Positions 7,087 to 13,407 of a stretch of 13,407 nucleotides of DNA are shown here, in pieces. Position numbers and translations under genes: made by a program. The notes below the pieces were generated by a model. It was not told the origin of the DNA and did not search any database. It saw nothing but the letters and a program-made list of their open reading frames with translations. Each line of letters opens with the position of its first letter. Positions within the stretch are counted from its first letter, which is position 1. The stretch comes from Nitrospira sp. (GTDB lineage Bacteria; Nitrospirota; Nitrospiria; Nitrospirales; Nitrospiraceae), in the NCBI GenBank assembly GCA_015904055.1, contig JABMDE010000084.1, positions 7,519-20,925 of the forward strand. The letters are read 5' to 3'.

Positions 7087-7149
7087 GGGGGCAGGAACCA
7101 TTTGTCGGAACGACCCGCTGGGCGCTACGCGCAAATGGTTCCTGACCCC
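7087..7149. repeat. Long palindrome (REP-like) between motA and motB
   Basis: Two arms, 7087-7104 and 7132-7149, are inverted repeats over 18 positions with one mismatch; the inner 13 bases (CAGGAACCATTTG / CAAATGGTTCCTG) are perfect. The 27-base loop itself holds a small GCGC-TAC-GCGC stem reaching the right arm. The arm resembles the GTCAGGAACC-type palindromes I associate with REP elements mobilised by IS200-like (RAYT) enzymes, but this is recollection. It could also fold in mRNA as a terminator or stabiliser behind motA. No second copy is seen in the window. Confidence 0.8.
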
Positions 7150-7170
7150 GGCTTCGAGATCTTGTGCGAG

Positions 7171-7198
7171 TGACGAATGACGTGTGACGGTTGACGGC
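7171..7198. repeat. Four tandem TGACGNN heptamers upstream of motB
   Basis: Bases 7171-7198 read TGACGAA, TGACGTG, TGACGGT, TGACGGC: a strict 7-base period with invariant TGACG. The block ends six bases before the motB ATG and so occupies its ribosome-binding region. A related block lies before cheA at 9411-9438. Confidence 0.85.
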
Positions 7199-7204
7199 TG
7201 CGCT

Positions 7205-8032
7205 ATGTCCAAGAAGAAACATGAAGAGCATGAGAATCACGAGCGCTGGCTTGTGTCTTATGCAGACTTCATCACGCTGCTTTTCGCATTCTTTGTCGTC
7301 ATGTATTCCATCTCGGCCGTCAATGAAGGGAAATTCAGGACGGTCAGCGAATCAATCAAGGCAGCCCTCAATCCCATGCAGTCCCCGCCGGTGAGTGCCA
7401 AACCATTTCAAATCGGTGAGAGCAAGTCTACGGCCGTTCAACCTTCGGTACAGGCGAATCGAGAGAAGGTGATCCAACGGTTGCAGGTCGTGACGAAGTC
7501 GGCAGGTAAATCCGTCAAGATGTTCGTTGAGCCCGCGTCCGAGCAGCGGGTCGGGGAGATTGTTCTGACGATTTCCGACCATGTGTTGTTCAAGCCCGGC
7601 GAAGCGACGTTGCAGCCGGAGGCCTTGCCGTTTCTGCGGGGGTTGGCGGATGTGCTGGTGGAGTTAGACCGCCATGTGAAAATCGAAGGTCACACGGATA
7701 ACGTGCCGATTCGAACGGCGCAGTTCCCGTCGAACTGGGAACTTTCTGCCGCCAGGGCCGTCATGATTGTTCGTGTATTGTCTGAACTATACGGTGTGCC
7801 GGCTTCTCACCTTGCGGCCATTGGATATGGGGAGACCAGGCCGTTGACTGCCAATCTGGATCCTGAGCAGCGAGCGAAAAACAGGCGTGTCGAGGTCATC
7901 ATTCTGGAGCATGCGCCCTCATTGGCGAGGATTGACCCTGAGGAGGATGCAGGAGACCAGGGCGACAGTCTTGCCACACCGGACTCAAGTAACAAGCAGG
8001 ATCAGCCGACATTACCTGCATATCAGCCCTGA
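7205..8032 (+). CDS. motB: Flagellar motor stator protein MotB
   Basis: MotB anchors the stator to peptidoglycan and supplies the ion-binding Asp. The 275-residue product has a short charged cytoplasmic N-terminus (KKKHEEHENHERW), a single membrane helix (about 22-43) containing the motif SYADFITLLFAFFVVMY with the essential Asp at D21, a periplasmic linker, and a C-terminal OmpA-like domain (about 120-245). The latter shows EGHTDNVPI (residues 161-169) and NWELSAARA with R184, the residues that bind diaminopimelate in this fold. ATG 7205 is chosen because MSKKK fits MotB starts; GTG 7184 is possible. No Shine-Dalgarno is visible, because the upstream bases are the TGACGNN heptamers. The gene is separated from motA by 129 bp with a palindrome, whereas the two are usually adjacent. 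Confidence 0.94.
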   Translation: MSKKKHEEHENHERWLVSYADFITLLFAFFVVMYSISAVNEGKFRTVSESIKAALNPMQSPPVSAKPFQIGESKSTAVQPSVQANREKVIQRLQVVTKSAGKSVKMFVEPASEQRVGEIVLTISDHVLFKPGEATLQPEALPFLRGLADVLVELDRHVKIEGHTDNVPIRTAQFPSNWELSAARAVMIVRVLSELYGVPASHLAAIGYGETRPLTANLDPEQRAKNRRVEVIILEHAPSLARIDPEEDAGDQGDSLATPDSSNKQDQPTLPAYQP

Positions 8033-8091
8033 GTGGGCAGAGAGCCGGATCATGTTGAGGCGATTCTCGACCATCAAAAGGGGAGACGGAC

Positions 8092-8355
8092 ATGGAAGTG
8101 AATGCAAAGCACATGGCCCCGGCCGGCGAGCTTACAATTTTCGAAGCGGCGGAGTTTAAGAGCGGGTTACTCAAACTCTTTGAGAATGAAGGACTCGTGT
8201 CGCTGGATCTGAGCAAAGTCACGCGAGTGGATACGTCGATCATTCAGCTCCTATGGGCTGCGCGGAAGCAGGGGCGCATGTTTGTCAGCGGGATGTCGCC
8301 GGATCTGCAAGCCAAGCTGACCCAGCTCGGATTCTCTGAGCCGCTCAGCGAGTGA
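8092..8355 (+). CDS. STAS-domain protein (anti-anti-sigma / MlaB-like fold)
   Basis: This small protein of 87 residues is a single STAS domain. The core LVSLDLSKVTRVDTSIIQLLWAARKQ follows the pattern of strand, D-[ST]-[ST], helix, where SpoIIAA-type proteins have the phosphorylated Ser in DSSG. Here the site is D47-T48-S49 with Ile in place of Gly, so Thr48 is the position equivalent to the phospho-Ser. The start has a strong Shine-Dalgarno (AAAAGGGGAGA). It opens a run of five che genes and lies 16 to 37 bases before the next gene. In such settings STAS proteins are thought to act as small regulatory partners, but neither partner nor phosphorylation can be read from the sequence. No SpoIIAB-type kinase gene is in the window. 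Confidence 0.82.
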   Translation: MEVNAKHMAPAGELTIFEAAEFKSGLLKLFENEGLVSLDLSKVTRVDTSIIQLLWAARKQGRMFVSGMSPDLQAKLTQLGFSEPLSE

Positions 8356-8392
8356 TCATGCGAGGCCGGGTGTGTCTATCGAACGGAAGACA

Positions 8393-8929
8393 ATGACGGC
8401 AGATGCAGAACGTCCGGCCTCGGCCGGCAGTACAGCACATGAAGACAGCCTGCTGAACGAGCATCGGCAGGCGTGGGAGGCGTTTGCCGTCTGTGTGGTC
8501 CGGCTCATCCCTGTCTTGAAGGCGCAAATGACATCGGTCACGCAAGAGACAGAACGGGCGTCGATTGATTTATTGGCGAACCTGAGAGTGTTGGCTTCTG
8601 AGAACGGCGTGGTCACAACGGAAGATAAGGTGGGAAGCCTGTCCAAGGTGGTGATGGCCATGCAGTTCCAGGACATCACGCGTCAGAAGTTGGAGCACGT
8701 CGGTCAAGCGCTGGATCAATGGCGCTTGCATCTGCAGGCGCTGATGCGGGGGCCGAATGATGAAGATGCTAAACGGGAGATCGCCGCGCTGCAGCAGATC
8801 GAGCAGAGCTACACCATGGAAGAGGAGCGCCGTCTCCATGCATCGGCTGTGACATTTGAGTACCAGGATTCGGTTCCGAGTGATGTGGCGGAAGACGGGG
8901 TCGAGTCCGATTCCATCACATTGTTTTAA
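8393..8929 (+). CDS. CheZ-like phosphatase family protein (putative)
   Basis: The 178-residue, mainly helical, soluble protein contains MQFQDITRQKLEHV, where D94 and Q98 reproduce the D-x3-Q catalytic spacing of CheZ (FQDLTGQ). The helical stretch before it (about 20-90) and the helix after it could form a hairpin as in CheZ. The tail is strongly acidic and ends in SDSITLF, which recalls acidic, Phe-ending CheY-binding peptides. It lies between a STAS gene and cheY2. The natural reading is a second phosphatase, or scaffold, for cheY2. The true cheZ (5553) is also present, and apart from the motif the two share little. ATG 8393 has GGAAG just upstream; GTG 8372 (seven more residues, with GAGG upstream) is an equal alternative. 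The function is inference from motif and context. Confidence 0.6.
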   Translation: MTADAERPASAGSTAHEDSLLNEHRQAWEAFAVCVVRLIPVLKAQMTSVTQETERASIDLLANLRVLASENGVVTTEDKVGSLSKVVMAMQFQDITRQKLEHVGQALDQWRLHLQALMRGPNDEDAKREIAALQQIEQSYTMEEERRLHASAVTFEYQDSVPSDVAEDGVESDSITLF

Positions 8930-8960
8930 AGAGTCCGTTGCACACGGAGAAGGAAGTCCT

Positions 8961-8999
8961 ATGGAAAGCCACGCCACTGATCTCGGAGGAACAGTATGA
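8961..8999 (+). CDS. Candidate 12-codon leader ORF overlapping cheY2
   Basis: ATG 8961 is preceded by an excellent ribosome-binding site (GGAGAAGGAAG, 8946-8956) and encodes MESHATDLGGTV, stopping at 8997-8999. The stop overlaps the cheY2 start as ATGA (ATG 8996-8998). The Shine-Dalgarno of cheY2 lies inside this mini-ORF. Such an arrangement would couple cheY2 translation to the leader. With only 12 codons it could be chance, but the strong upstream site and exact overlap are suggestive. Confidence 0.35.
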   Translation: MESHATDLGGTV

Positions 9000-9367
9000 G
9001 TAAAACAGCGCTCGTCGTCGACGATTCGCCCACCATGAGGCAGATGGTGGCCTTTACCCTGACTAACGCCGGCTTCACAGTCGTCGAGGCCGAGCATGGG
9101 AAGGATGCTGTACGGAAAGTCTCCGATGGGGCAAGAATGGACGTCGTTGTGACGGATCTGAATATGCCTGAAATGGACGGAATTACGTTGATCAAGGAGT
9201 TGCGTAAATTAGCGGCCTTTAAATTTACACCGATCCTGATGCTCACCACGGAATCGGCGATAGAGAAGAAACAAGCGGGGAAAGAGGCCGGCGCGACCGG
9301 TTGGATCGTCAAGCCGTTCAATCCAGAGGTGCTGCTGAAGACGATTGCCAAGGTGATGCCGGCTTGA
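8996..9367 (+). CDS. cheY: Chemotaxis response regulator CheY (second copy)
   Basis: This is a single receiver domain of 123 residues. The key residues are intact: D9-D10, phospho-acceptor D54 (TDLNMPEMDG), T85 (LTTES) and K106 (WIVKPF). The aromatic switch position before the Lys is Trp103 rather than the Tyr/Phe of motor-binding CheY, and cheY1 has Tyr there. The start has GGAGGA five bases upstream, and the initiation codon overlaps the stop of a 12-codon mini-ORF. It lies between the CheZ-like gene and cheA, so it is probably phosphorylated by this CheA. It may act at the motor, or as a phosphate sink that drains signal from cheY1; the sequence does not decide which. Confidence 0.94.
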   Translation: MSKTALVVDDSPTMRQMVAFTLTNAGFTVVEAEHGKDAVRKVSDGARMDVVVTDLNMPEMDGITLIKELRKLAAFKFTPILMLTTESAIEKKQAGKEAGATGWIVKPFNPEVLLKTIAKVMPA

Positions 9368-9410
9368 AGACGTTAATCGTCAATGGAAGAAGATAGGTGA
9401 TGGCAGGTCT

Positions 9411-9438
9411 TCACGATTGACGGTTGACGAATGACACA
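9411..9438. repeat. Tandem TGACGNN heptamers upstream of cheA
   Basis: Bases 9411-9438 read TCACGAT, TGACGGT, TGACGAA, TGACACA with a strict 7-base period; the first has one and the last two departures from TGACG. The pattern matches the block before motB (7171-7198), with the GGT and GAA members shared in reversed order. An inverted single unit (CGTCAAT) lies about 40 bases upstream. Confidence 0.7.
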
Positions 9439-9454
9439 TTACGCGGAGTAAGAG

Positions 9455-11641
9455 ATGAGCAACGATTTTGCGCAATTTCAAGATGCGTTTTTCGAAGAAG
9501 CCGCCGAGCATCTCGCGATTGTCGAGGAAGGGCTGTTACAGCTGGAACAGCATCCGGAAGATCTGGATCTTCTCAATAAGATCTTTCGCTCGGCTCATTC
9601 AATTAAAGGTGCGAGCGGCATGTTCGGTTTCAATGCCGTCGCGCAGTTCACGCATAAAATGGAGACCCTGCTGGATCTGTTGCGAAACGGACAAGCCGCC
9701 GTCACGTCAGTAATCGCGGATCTGTTACTGAAGTCTACGGACTGCCTCAAGACATTGATCGATGCTGCGAAGAGCGGGACTCCGGTGGACAATGAGACGG
9801 TTCAGCGGCTCACGGTGGAACTGGCCTCAGCCAGCGATCTGAAGAGTGAGGCTAAGGTTCAGGTTCAGACTCAGGCTGGTTCTTCAGAATTGTCTGTCAC
9901 CTTAACTTCAGCCGGCACCTCGACCTTTCTTATCCGGTGGACTCCGCCCGAATGGCTGTTCCAGCGAGGTCTCGACCCGCTGCAAGTCATCAAGGAACTT
10001 GGGGATCTGGGCACCTTATCCCAGGTTGCTGTTGATGTGTCCCGGCTTCCGGATCTGGGCGAGATGGATCCGGAGCGATGCTACTTGTCCTGGAGTATGC
10101 GGCTGAAGACCGGGAAGGACCGGCAAGTCGTCGAAGCCGTATTCGAATTTGTCCGTGAGGACAGTGTGCTCACGATTGAAGAGGTCAAGGCCAAGGCTGA
10201 GATCAAGGAAGATTCTCAGGCGCGGTCCTCAACCTTAACCTTAGCCTCAACCTCGGAGCCAGAAGAACCCAAGCCGCTTGGAGAAATATTGGTCGAAAGC
10301 GGGGTCGTCTCGCGCGCAGCGCTTGACGGGGCATTAGCGCAACAAAAACGGGTCGGTGAGATCCTGGTCGAGCAACAGGCCGCTACGCCGCAGCAGGTTG
10401 AGCAGGCGCTACAGAAACAACGGCAACAGGAAGGGACGTCTCAAGCGAAGAAAACCGACACGGCGTCGATCCGCGTTGATACGGCGAAGATCGACAAACT
10501 GATCAATCTGGTCGGGGAGTTGGTCATTACCCAGTCGATGCTTAGCGATCTGGGGACTCGATTCGACATGAGTCAGATTCAGGTGTTGCTGGAGAGAATG
10601 GCGCAGCTGGAGCGCAATACGCGCGAGATTCAGGAACGGGTGATGAGCATCCGCATGCTACCGATCGGCACGGCATTCAGCCGGTTTCCCAGGCTGGTCC
10701 GCGATCTATCCGCCAAAGCGGGCAAGAAAATTCAACTGGTATTATCGGGAGAAGAGACGGAACTCGACAAGACCGTCATCGAATCCATCGGCGATCCCTT
10801 GACGCATCTTGTCAGGAACTCAGCCGACCACGGGTTGGAAACTCCGGAACAGCGTCTGGACGACAATAAACCGGAAGTCGGGACGATCCGGCTCAACGCG
10901 TTCCACGAGGGCGGGAGTATTTGCATCACGGTCGAGGATGACGGGCGTGGATTGGACCGGGAGAAAATCTTAGCCAAGGCGGTCAAACAATGCTTGATCG
11001 CTGAAAACGAAAAACTGGCGGACGACCAGATCTGGTTGATGATTTTCAAACCGGGATTCTCGACAGCGGAAAAGGTCACCGACGTGTCAGGACGCGGCGT
11101 CGGCATGGATGTCGTGAAGCGGAATATCGAGAGTCTGGGCGGGACGATCAGCATCAAGACGGAGAAGGGGAAAGGGACCCGGTTCACGCTCAAATTGCCG
11201 CTCACCCTCGCCATCATCGAAGGCATGACGGTTCGTGTCGGACGAGAAACCTATATCGTGCCGCTGCTGTCGATACTGGAATCCATGCAGCCGAAGCCCG
11301 AGTCGATCAAAACCGTTATCGGGAAAGGCGAGCTGATCAACGTCCGCAATACCTATTTGCCGATCGTGCGTTTGTACGACGTCTTTTCTTTGGAGCCCGA
11401 GCACACGGATCCGCTTAAAGGCATTCTTCTGATTCTGGAAACGGAAGGGGAGCGGGTGGCGGTGATGGTGGACGAAATTCTCGGACAGCAACAGGTCGTC
11501 ATCAAGAGTATGGAGCAGAACTTCAGAAAAGTGGAAGGTATCGCCGGGGCGACGATTTTAGGGGACGGGACAGTCGGGTTCATTTTAGACGTGCGAGGCC
11601 TGCTGGAAATTACTCGCCGGGAGGCGCTGGTGGCAGTGTGA
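9455..11641 (+). CDS. cheA: Chemotaxis histidine kinase CheA with MshEN-like repeats
   Basis: CheA autophosphorylates in response to receptors and passes phosphate to CheY. Domains in order: Hpt P1 (about 1-105) with phospho-acceptor H48 in AHSIKGASGMFGF; a middle domain (143-245) of the type seen in many CheA proteins (FQRGLDPLQVIKELGDLG, ending VFEFV), in place of a classic P2; a linker; two 24-residue repeats (274-297, 299-322) that match the MshEN pattern LGEILVESGVV...L...L..Q; dimerisation P3 (about 338-400); the ATPase P4 with N-box HLVRNSADHG (451-460), DDGRG (495-499) and SGRGVGMD (545-552); and a CheW-like P5 (about 590-722). All catalytic residues are intact. The 728-residue length is slightly large, explained by the middle domain and repeats. 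The start has GGAG upstream. It lies between cheY2 and cheW. Confidence 0.96.
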   Translation: MSNDFAQFQDAFFEEAAEHLAIVEEGLLQLEQHPEDLDLLNKIFRSAHSIKGASGMFGFNAVAQFTHKMETLLDLLRNGQAAVTSVIADLLLKSTDCLKTLIDAAKSGTPVDNETVQRLTVELASASDLKSEAKVQVQTQAGSSELSVTLTSAGTSTFLIRWTPPEWLFQRGLDPLQVIKELGDLGTLSQVAVDVSRLPDLGEMDPERCYLSWSMRLKTGKDRQVVEAVFEFVREDSVLTIEEVKAKAEIKEDSQARSSTLTLASTSEPEEPKPLGEILVESGVVSRAALDGALAQQKRVGEILVEQQAATPQQVEQALQKQRQQEGTSQAKKTDTASIRVDTAKIDKLINLVGELVITQSMLSDLGTRFDMSQIQVLLERMAQLERNTREIQERVMSIRMLPIGTAFSRFPRLVRDLSAKAGKKIQLVLSGEETELDKTVIESIGDPLTHLVRNSADHGLETPEQRLDDNKPEVGTIRLNAFHEGGSICITVEDDGRGLDREKILAKAVKQCLIAENEKLADDQIWLMIFKPGFSTAEKVTDVSGRGVGMDVVKRNIESLGGTISIKTEKGKGTRFTLKLPLTLAIIEGMTVRVGRETYIVPLLSILESMQPKPESIKTVIGKGELINVRNTYLPIVRLYDVFSLEPEHTDPLKGILLILETEGERVAVMVDEILGQQQVVIKSMEQNFRKVEGIAGATILGDGTVGFILDVRGLLEITRREALVAV

Positions 11642-11752
11642 GCTCGGTGGTGAAAAGGGGCGTCTCACAGGGGAAATACTGTGACGGGACTCAATAGTAA
11701 ACGTGAACAATGACCAACGTGTGAAGCCGGATGCACGATAACGGAGGATCCT

Positions 11753-12268
11753 ATGGCTGCAGCACAGCCTGTAACCGCGATGAATGATTTCAATCAGCCG
11801 AGTGAGTCAGTGACGGATGGCAGCCAGTTCTTGACATTCAATTTGGGCGAAGAACTGTACGGTGTGGACATTCTGCGTGTGCAGGAGATCAAGGGCTATA
11901 CAGCGGTGACCAAGATCCCCAACACCCCATCGTATATCAAAGGGGTGTTGAACTTGCGCGGCACCATTGTCCCGATCGTCGAGTTGCGCACCAAGTTCGG
12001 GATGCCGACGATCGAGCACACCATGTTTACGGTCATTGTGGTGGTCGTGGTGAAAGAGAAAGTCATGGGCCTGGTCGTCGATGCGGTGTCCGACGTGTTG
12101 GACATCGATAAAAGAGATGTCCAGGCACCGCCGAATTTCGGCGCCAGAGTCAACGTGAGTTTCATGAACGGCATCGGGAAATCCGGGGACAAGCTGGTGA
12201 CGCTGTTGGACATTGATCGCATGCTGGCGGGTGAGGATTTCCAAGGAGTCGCCGCTGCTGCGGCCTAA
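11753..12268 (+). CDS. cheW: Chemotaxis adaptor protein CheW
   Basis: CheW links receptor tips to the CheA P5 domain in signalling arrays. The 171-residue protein has one CheW-like domain: QFLTFNLGEELYGVDILRVQEI, then IPNTPSYIKGVLNLRGTIVPIVELR, then VMGLVVDAVSDVLDI, and a final helix. The NLRG motif and the following IVPIVELR are the family signature. About 20 low-complexity N-terminal residues and an Ala-rich tail (GVAAAAA) flank the domain. ATG 11753 has CGGAGGA seven bases upstream. It lies 111 bp behind cheA; that gap holds a small TCACAG/CTGTGA hairpin (11665-11684) but no clear promoter. Confidence 0.95.
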   Translation: MAAAQPVTAMNDFNQPSESVTDGSQFLTFNLGEELYGVDILRVQEIKGYTAVTKIPNTPSYIKGVLNLRGTIVPIVELRTKFGMPTIEHTMFTVIVVVVVKEKVMGLVVDAVSDVLDIDKRDVQAPPNFGARVNVSFMNGIGKSGDKLVTLLDIDRMLAGEDFQGVAAAAA

Positions 12269-12366
12269 GCGGGACTTGTCGTGATTGGGGTTGTGTTGAG
12301 CTGGTTCATTGTGACGGTGAATACCGTTGGTCGCTGCCGGTAAGGATCGCACCGTGCAGGGGATTC

Positions 12367-12495
12367 ATGGCACGCGTTCAGATCTGTGGGGATGAGGGTC
12401 CAGCCAAGACAGGTGTGGCCGGGAAGATGGAAACGGACAGACCCATGGATGAGCGCATGCACGATCAGCGAAGACTCAGCCGGGGATTGTGGTAG
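12367..12495 (+). CDS. Candidate small ORF (42 aa) upstream of the chemoreceptor gene
   Basis: ATG 12367 has AGGGGAT a few bases upstream, and the frame runs 42 codons to TAG 12493-12495, nine bases before the chemoreceptor ATG. The product (MARVQICGDEGPAKTG...) is polar and Arg/Asp/Met-rich with no recognisable domain. It fills half of an otherwise empty 236-bp gap between cheW and the receptor gene. Real or chance cannot be decided here. Confidence 0.2.
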   Translation: MARVQICGDEGPAKTGVAGKMETDRPMDERMHDQRRLSRGLW

Positions 12496-12504
12496 GGAGG
12501 ATCT

Positions 12505-13407
12505 ATGCTGAACAGGTTCAAGAATCTTCGTATCAAGTTGAAGCTCGTGTGGGGCTTCGGGGTGGCGGGGCTGCTGCTCTTGATCATCGGCGTGATGTCC
12601 TTTGAGGGCATGAATCGGCTCAGTGGTCAGACGGAATTCATTTATAAGACGAACCTGATCCCGGTCACGATGCTCAGCGATCTGCGCGCGGCGATGCTCC
12701 GTCGGAGCAACCTGGTGGTCTGGCATATTCTGGCGAACGACGCAGCCACGATGGCCGTGCGGGAGAAAGGCATTCTCGAACTTGATAAGACCATCGAGGA
12801 TCTCACGGCCAAGTACGAGCCGGTCATTGTGACGGAATCAGAAAAGAAGTTGTTTGAGCAACTCACCGGCGGGGTGCCTGCGTATAAGAACAGCCGCACG
12901 AAAGTGCTGGAGTTAAGCAAGAACTCCAGTAAGGCCGCCGCAGCCGAGCTGCAGAAGACCGAGCTGACGGAGCAACTCGCCGTGCTCTATGCGGCGCTGG
13001 ATGGATTGATTGCGGAGAATGAAAAGCAAGCGCAAGAGAGTTATGCCGCGAGCCATAGTCTCAGTGCCACGCTCAATTGGACCATGATCGCGTTGATTGT
13101 GAGTGCGCTCCTCATTGGGATATTCACCGTGTGGTTTGTCTCCAAGTTGATCGTTGAGAATCTGACCAATGTGCTGACGGCGGCGGGGCATCTCCAGAAC
13201 GGTCATCTGACCCATCGCTCGCAGGTCGCGACGCAGGATGAAATCGGGCAGCTCGCGACGGCCTTCAACCAGATGGCCGAGACGATGCAGGGCAAGGTCG
13301 AGCAGGAGCAAAAGAATGCGTCCGAGATGAAGGGCCTCACGGATGCGCTGGACCGTGTCCAGGCCGTGATCGAGTTTACGCTGGACGGGACCGTGCTGAA
13401 TGCGAAC
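12505..13407 (+). CDS. Methyl-accepting chemotaxis protein, N-terminal part (3' truncated by the window)
   Basis: This is a transmembrane chemoreceptor signalling through CheA/CheW. The frame runs from ATG 12505 to the window end (301 codons) without a stop. A short basic N-terminus (LNRFKNLRIKLKL) leads into a first membrane helix (about 14-34), a helical periplasmic four-helix-bundle-type sensor (about 35-190), a second membrane helix (about 191-213, NWTMIALIVSALLIGIF), then HAMP (about 214-266, ending DEIGQLATAFNQMAETM). The last residues, AVIEFTLDGTVLNAN, are the opening of a PAS domain of the kind found in cytoplasmic parts of chemoreceptors. The methylation helices and signalling tip are beyond the window. 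The start has GGGAGG seven bases upstream. Placement behind cheW suggests it is a dedicated receptor of this array; its ligand is unknown. Confidence 0.88.
   Translation, partial: MLNRFKNLRIKLKLVWGFGVAGLLLLIIGVMSFEGMNRLSGQTEFIYKTNLIPVTMLSDLRAAMLRRSNLVVWHILANDAATMAVREKGILELDKTIEDLTAKYEPVIVTESEKKLFEQLTGGVPAYKNSRTKVLELSKNSSKAAAAELQKTELTEQLAVLYAALDGLIAENEKQAQESYAASHSLSATLNWTMIALIVSALLIGIFTVWFVSKLIVENLTNVLTAAGHLQNGHLTHRSQVATQDEIGQLATAFNQMAETMQGKVEQEQKNASEMKGLTDALDRVQAVIEFTLDGTVLNAN

Noticed and set aside
7184..7204. GTG 7184 as the motB start
   Set aside because: It lies inside the TGACGNN heptamer array, and the added residues do not look like a MotB N-terminus.
8053..8159. Short + frame starting at ATG 8053 before and across the STAS gene
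   Set aside because: It overlaps the well-supported STAS gene in another frame and its product is unrecognisable.
10732..11226. 164-codon minus-strand open frame across the CheA ATPase domain
   Set aside because: Ser/Pro-rich antisense translation of a conserved kinase region; not a gene.
11665..11684. TCACAG/CTGTGA inverted repeat between cheA and cheW as a terminator
   Set aside because: A six-pair stem without a T-run between two genes expected to be co-transcribed; probably chance.
1..13407. Mobile element, prophage or CRISPR content
   Set aside because: The excisionase-like HTH is the only hint; there is no integrase, transposase, attachment-site pair or spaced direct-repeat array.

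Overview
The window is a dense block of flagellar motility and chemotaxis genes, all on the + strand, from a moderately GC-rich Gram-negative bacterium. A CheZ-type phosphatase, a CheA with an inserted middle domain, a GGDEF plus PilZ pair beside fliD-fliS, and a small excisionase-type helix-turn-helix gene together suggest a Nitrospira-like (Nitrospirota) organism. That assignment rests on recalled family resemblance, not on a search, and is moderate at best. I see no transposase, tRNA, rRNA, CRISPR array or phage gene.

Layout. (1) 1-2127: filament-assembly genes fliD (5' end outside the window), fliS and a FliT-like chaperone gene overlapping fliS. (2) 2128-4786: a GAF-GGDEF diguanylate cyclase with a degenerate receiver domain, a PilZ c-di-GMP-binding protein, and an excisionase-like DNA-binding protein whose helix-turn-helix is duplicated by a perfect 99-bp in-frame tandem repeat. 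(3) 4787-5103: a non-coding gap holding a hairpin and a FliA (sigma-28)-like promoter. (4) 5104-8032: cheY1, cheZ, motA and motB; motA and motB are unusually separated by a long palindrome and 7-bp repeats. (5) 8092-12268: a STAS protein, a second CheZ-like protein, cheY2 (preceded by an overlapping 12-codon mini-ORF), cheA and cheW. (6) 12505-end: a methyl-accepting chemoreceptor cut by the window end, with a PAS domain starting after HAMP.

How the genes work together. The chemoreceptor and CheW couple to CheA, which would phosphorylate CheY1 and CheY2. CheZ and the CheZ-like protein each lie beside one CheY and carry the same D-x3-Q active-site pattern, so two CheY/phosphatase pairs may share one kinase. 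MotA/MotB form the stator, and FliD/FliS/FliT serve filament assembly. A c-di-GMP layer is visible: the cyclase makes the signal, the PilZ protein can bind it, and the CheA linker carries two 24-residue repeats resembling MshEN c-di-GMP-binding motifs. Three sigma-28-like sites (before the cyclase gene, before the HTH gene and before cheY1) suggest late-flagellar-class regulation.

The most notable points are the tandem-duplicated HTH gene, the MshEN-like repeats in CheA, the second CheZ-like phosphatase, and several small intergenic elements (promoter family, palindrome, heptad repeats, mini-ORF).
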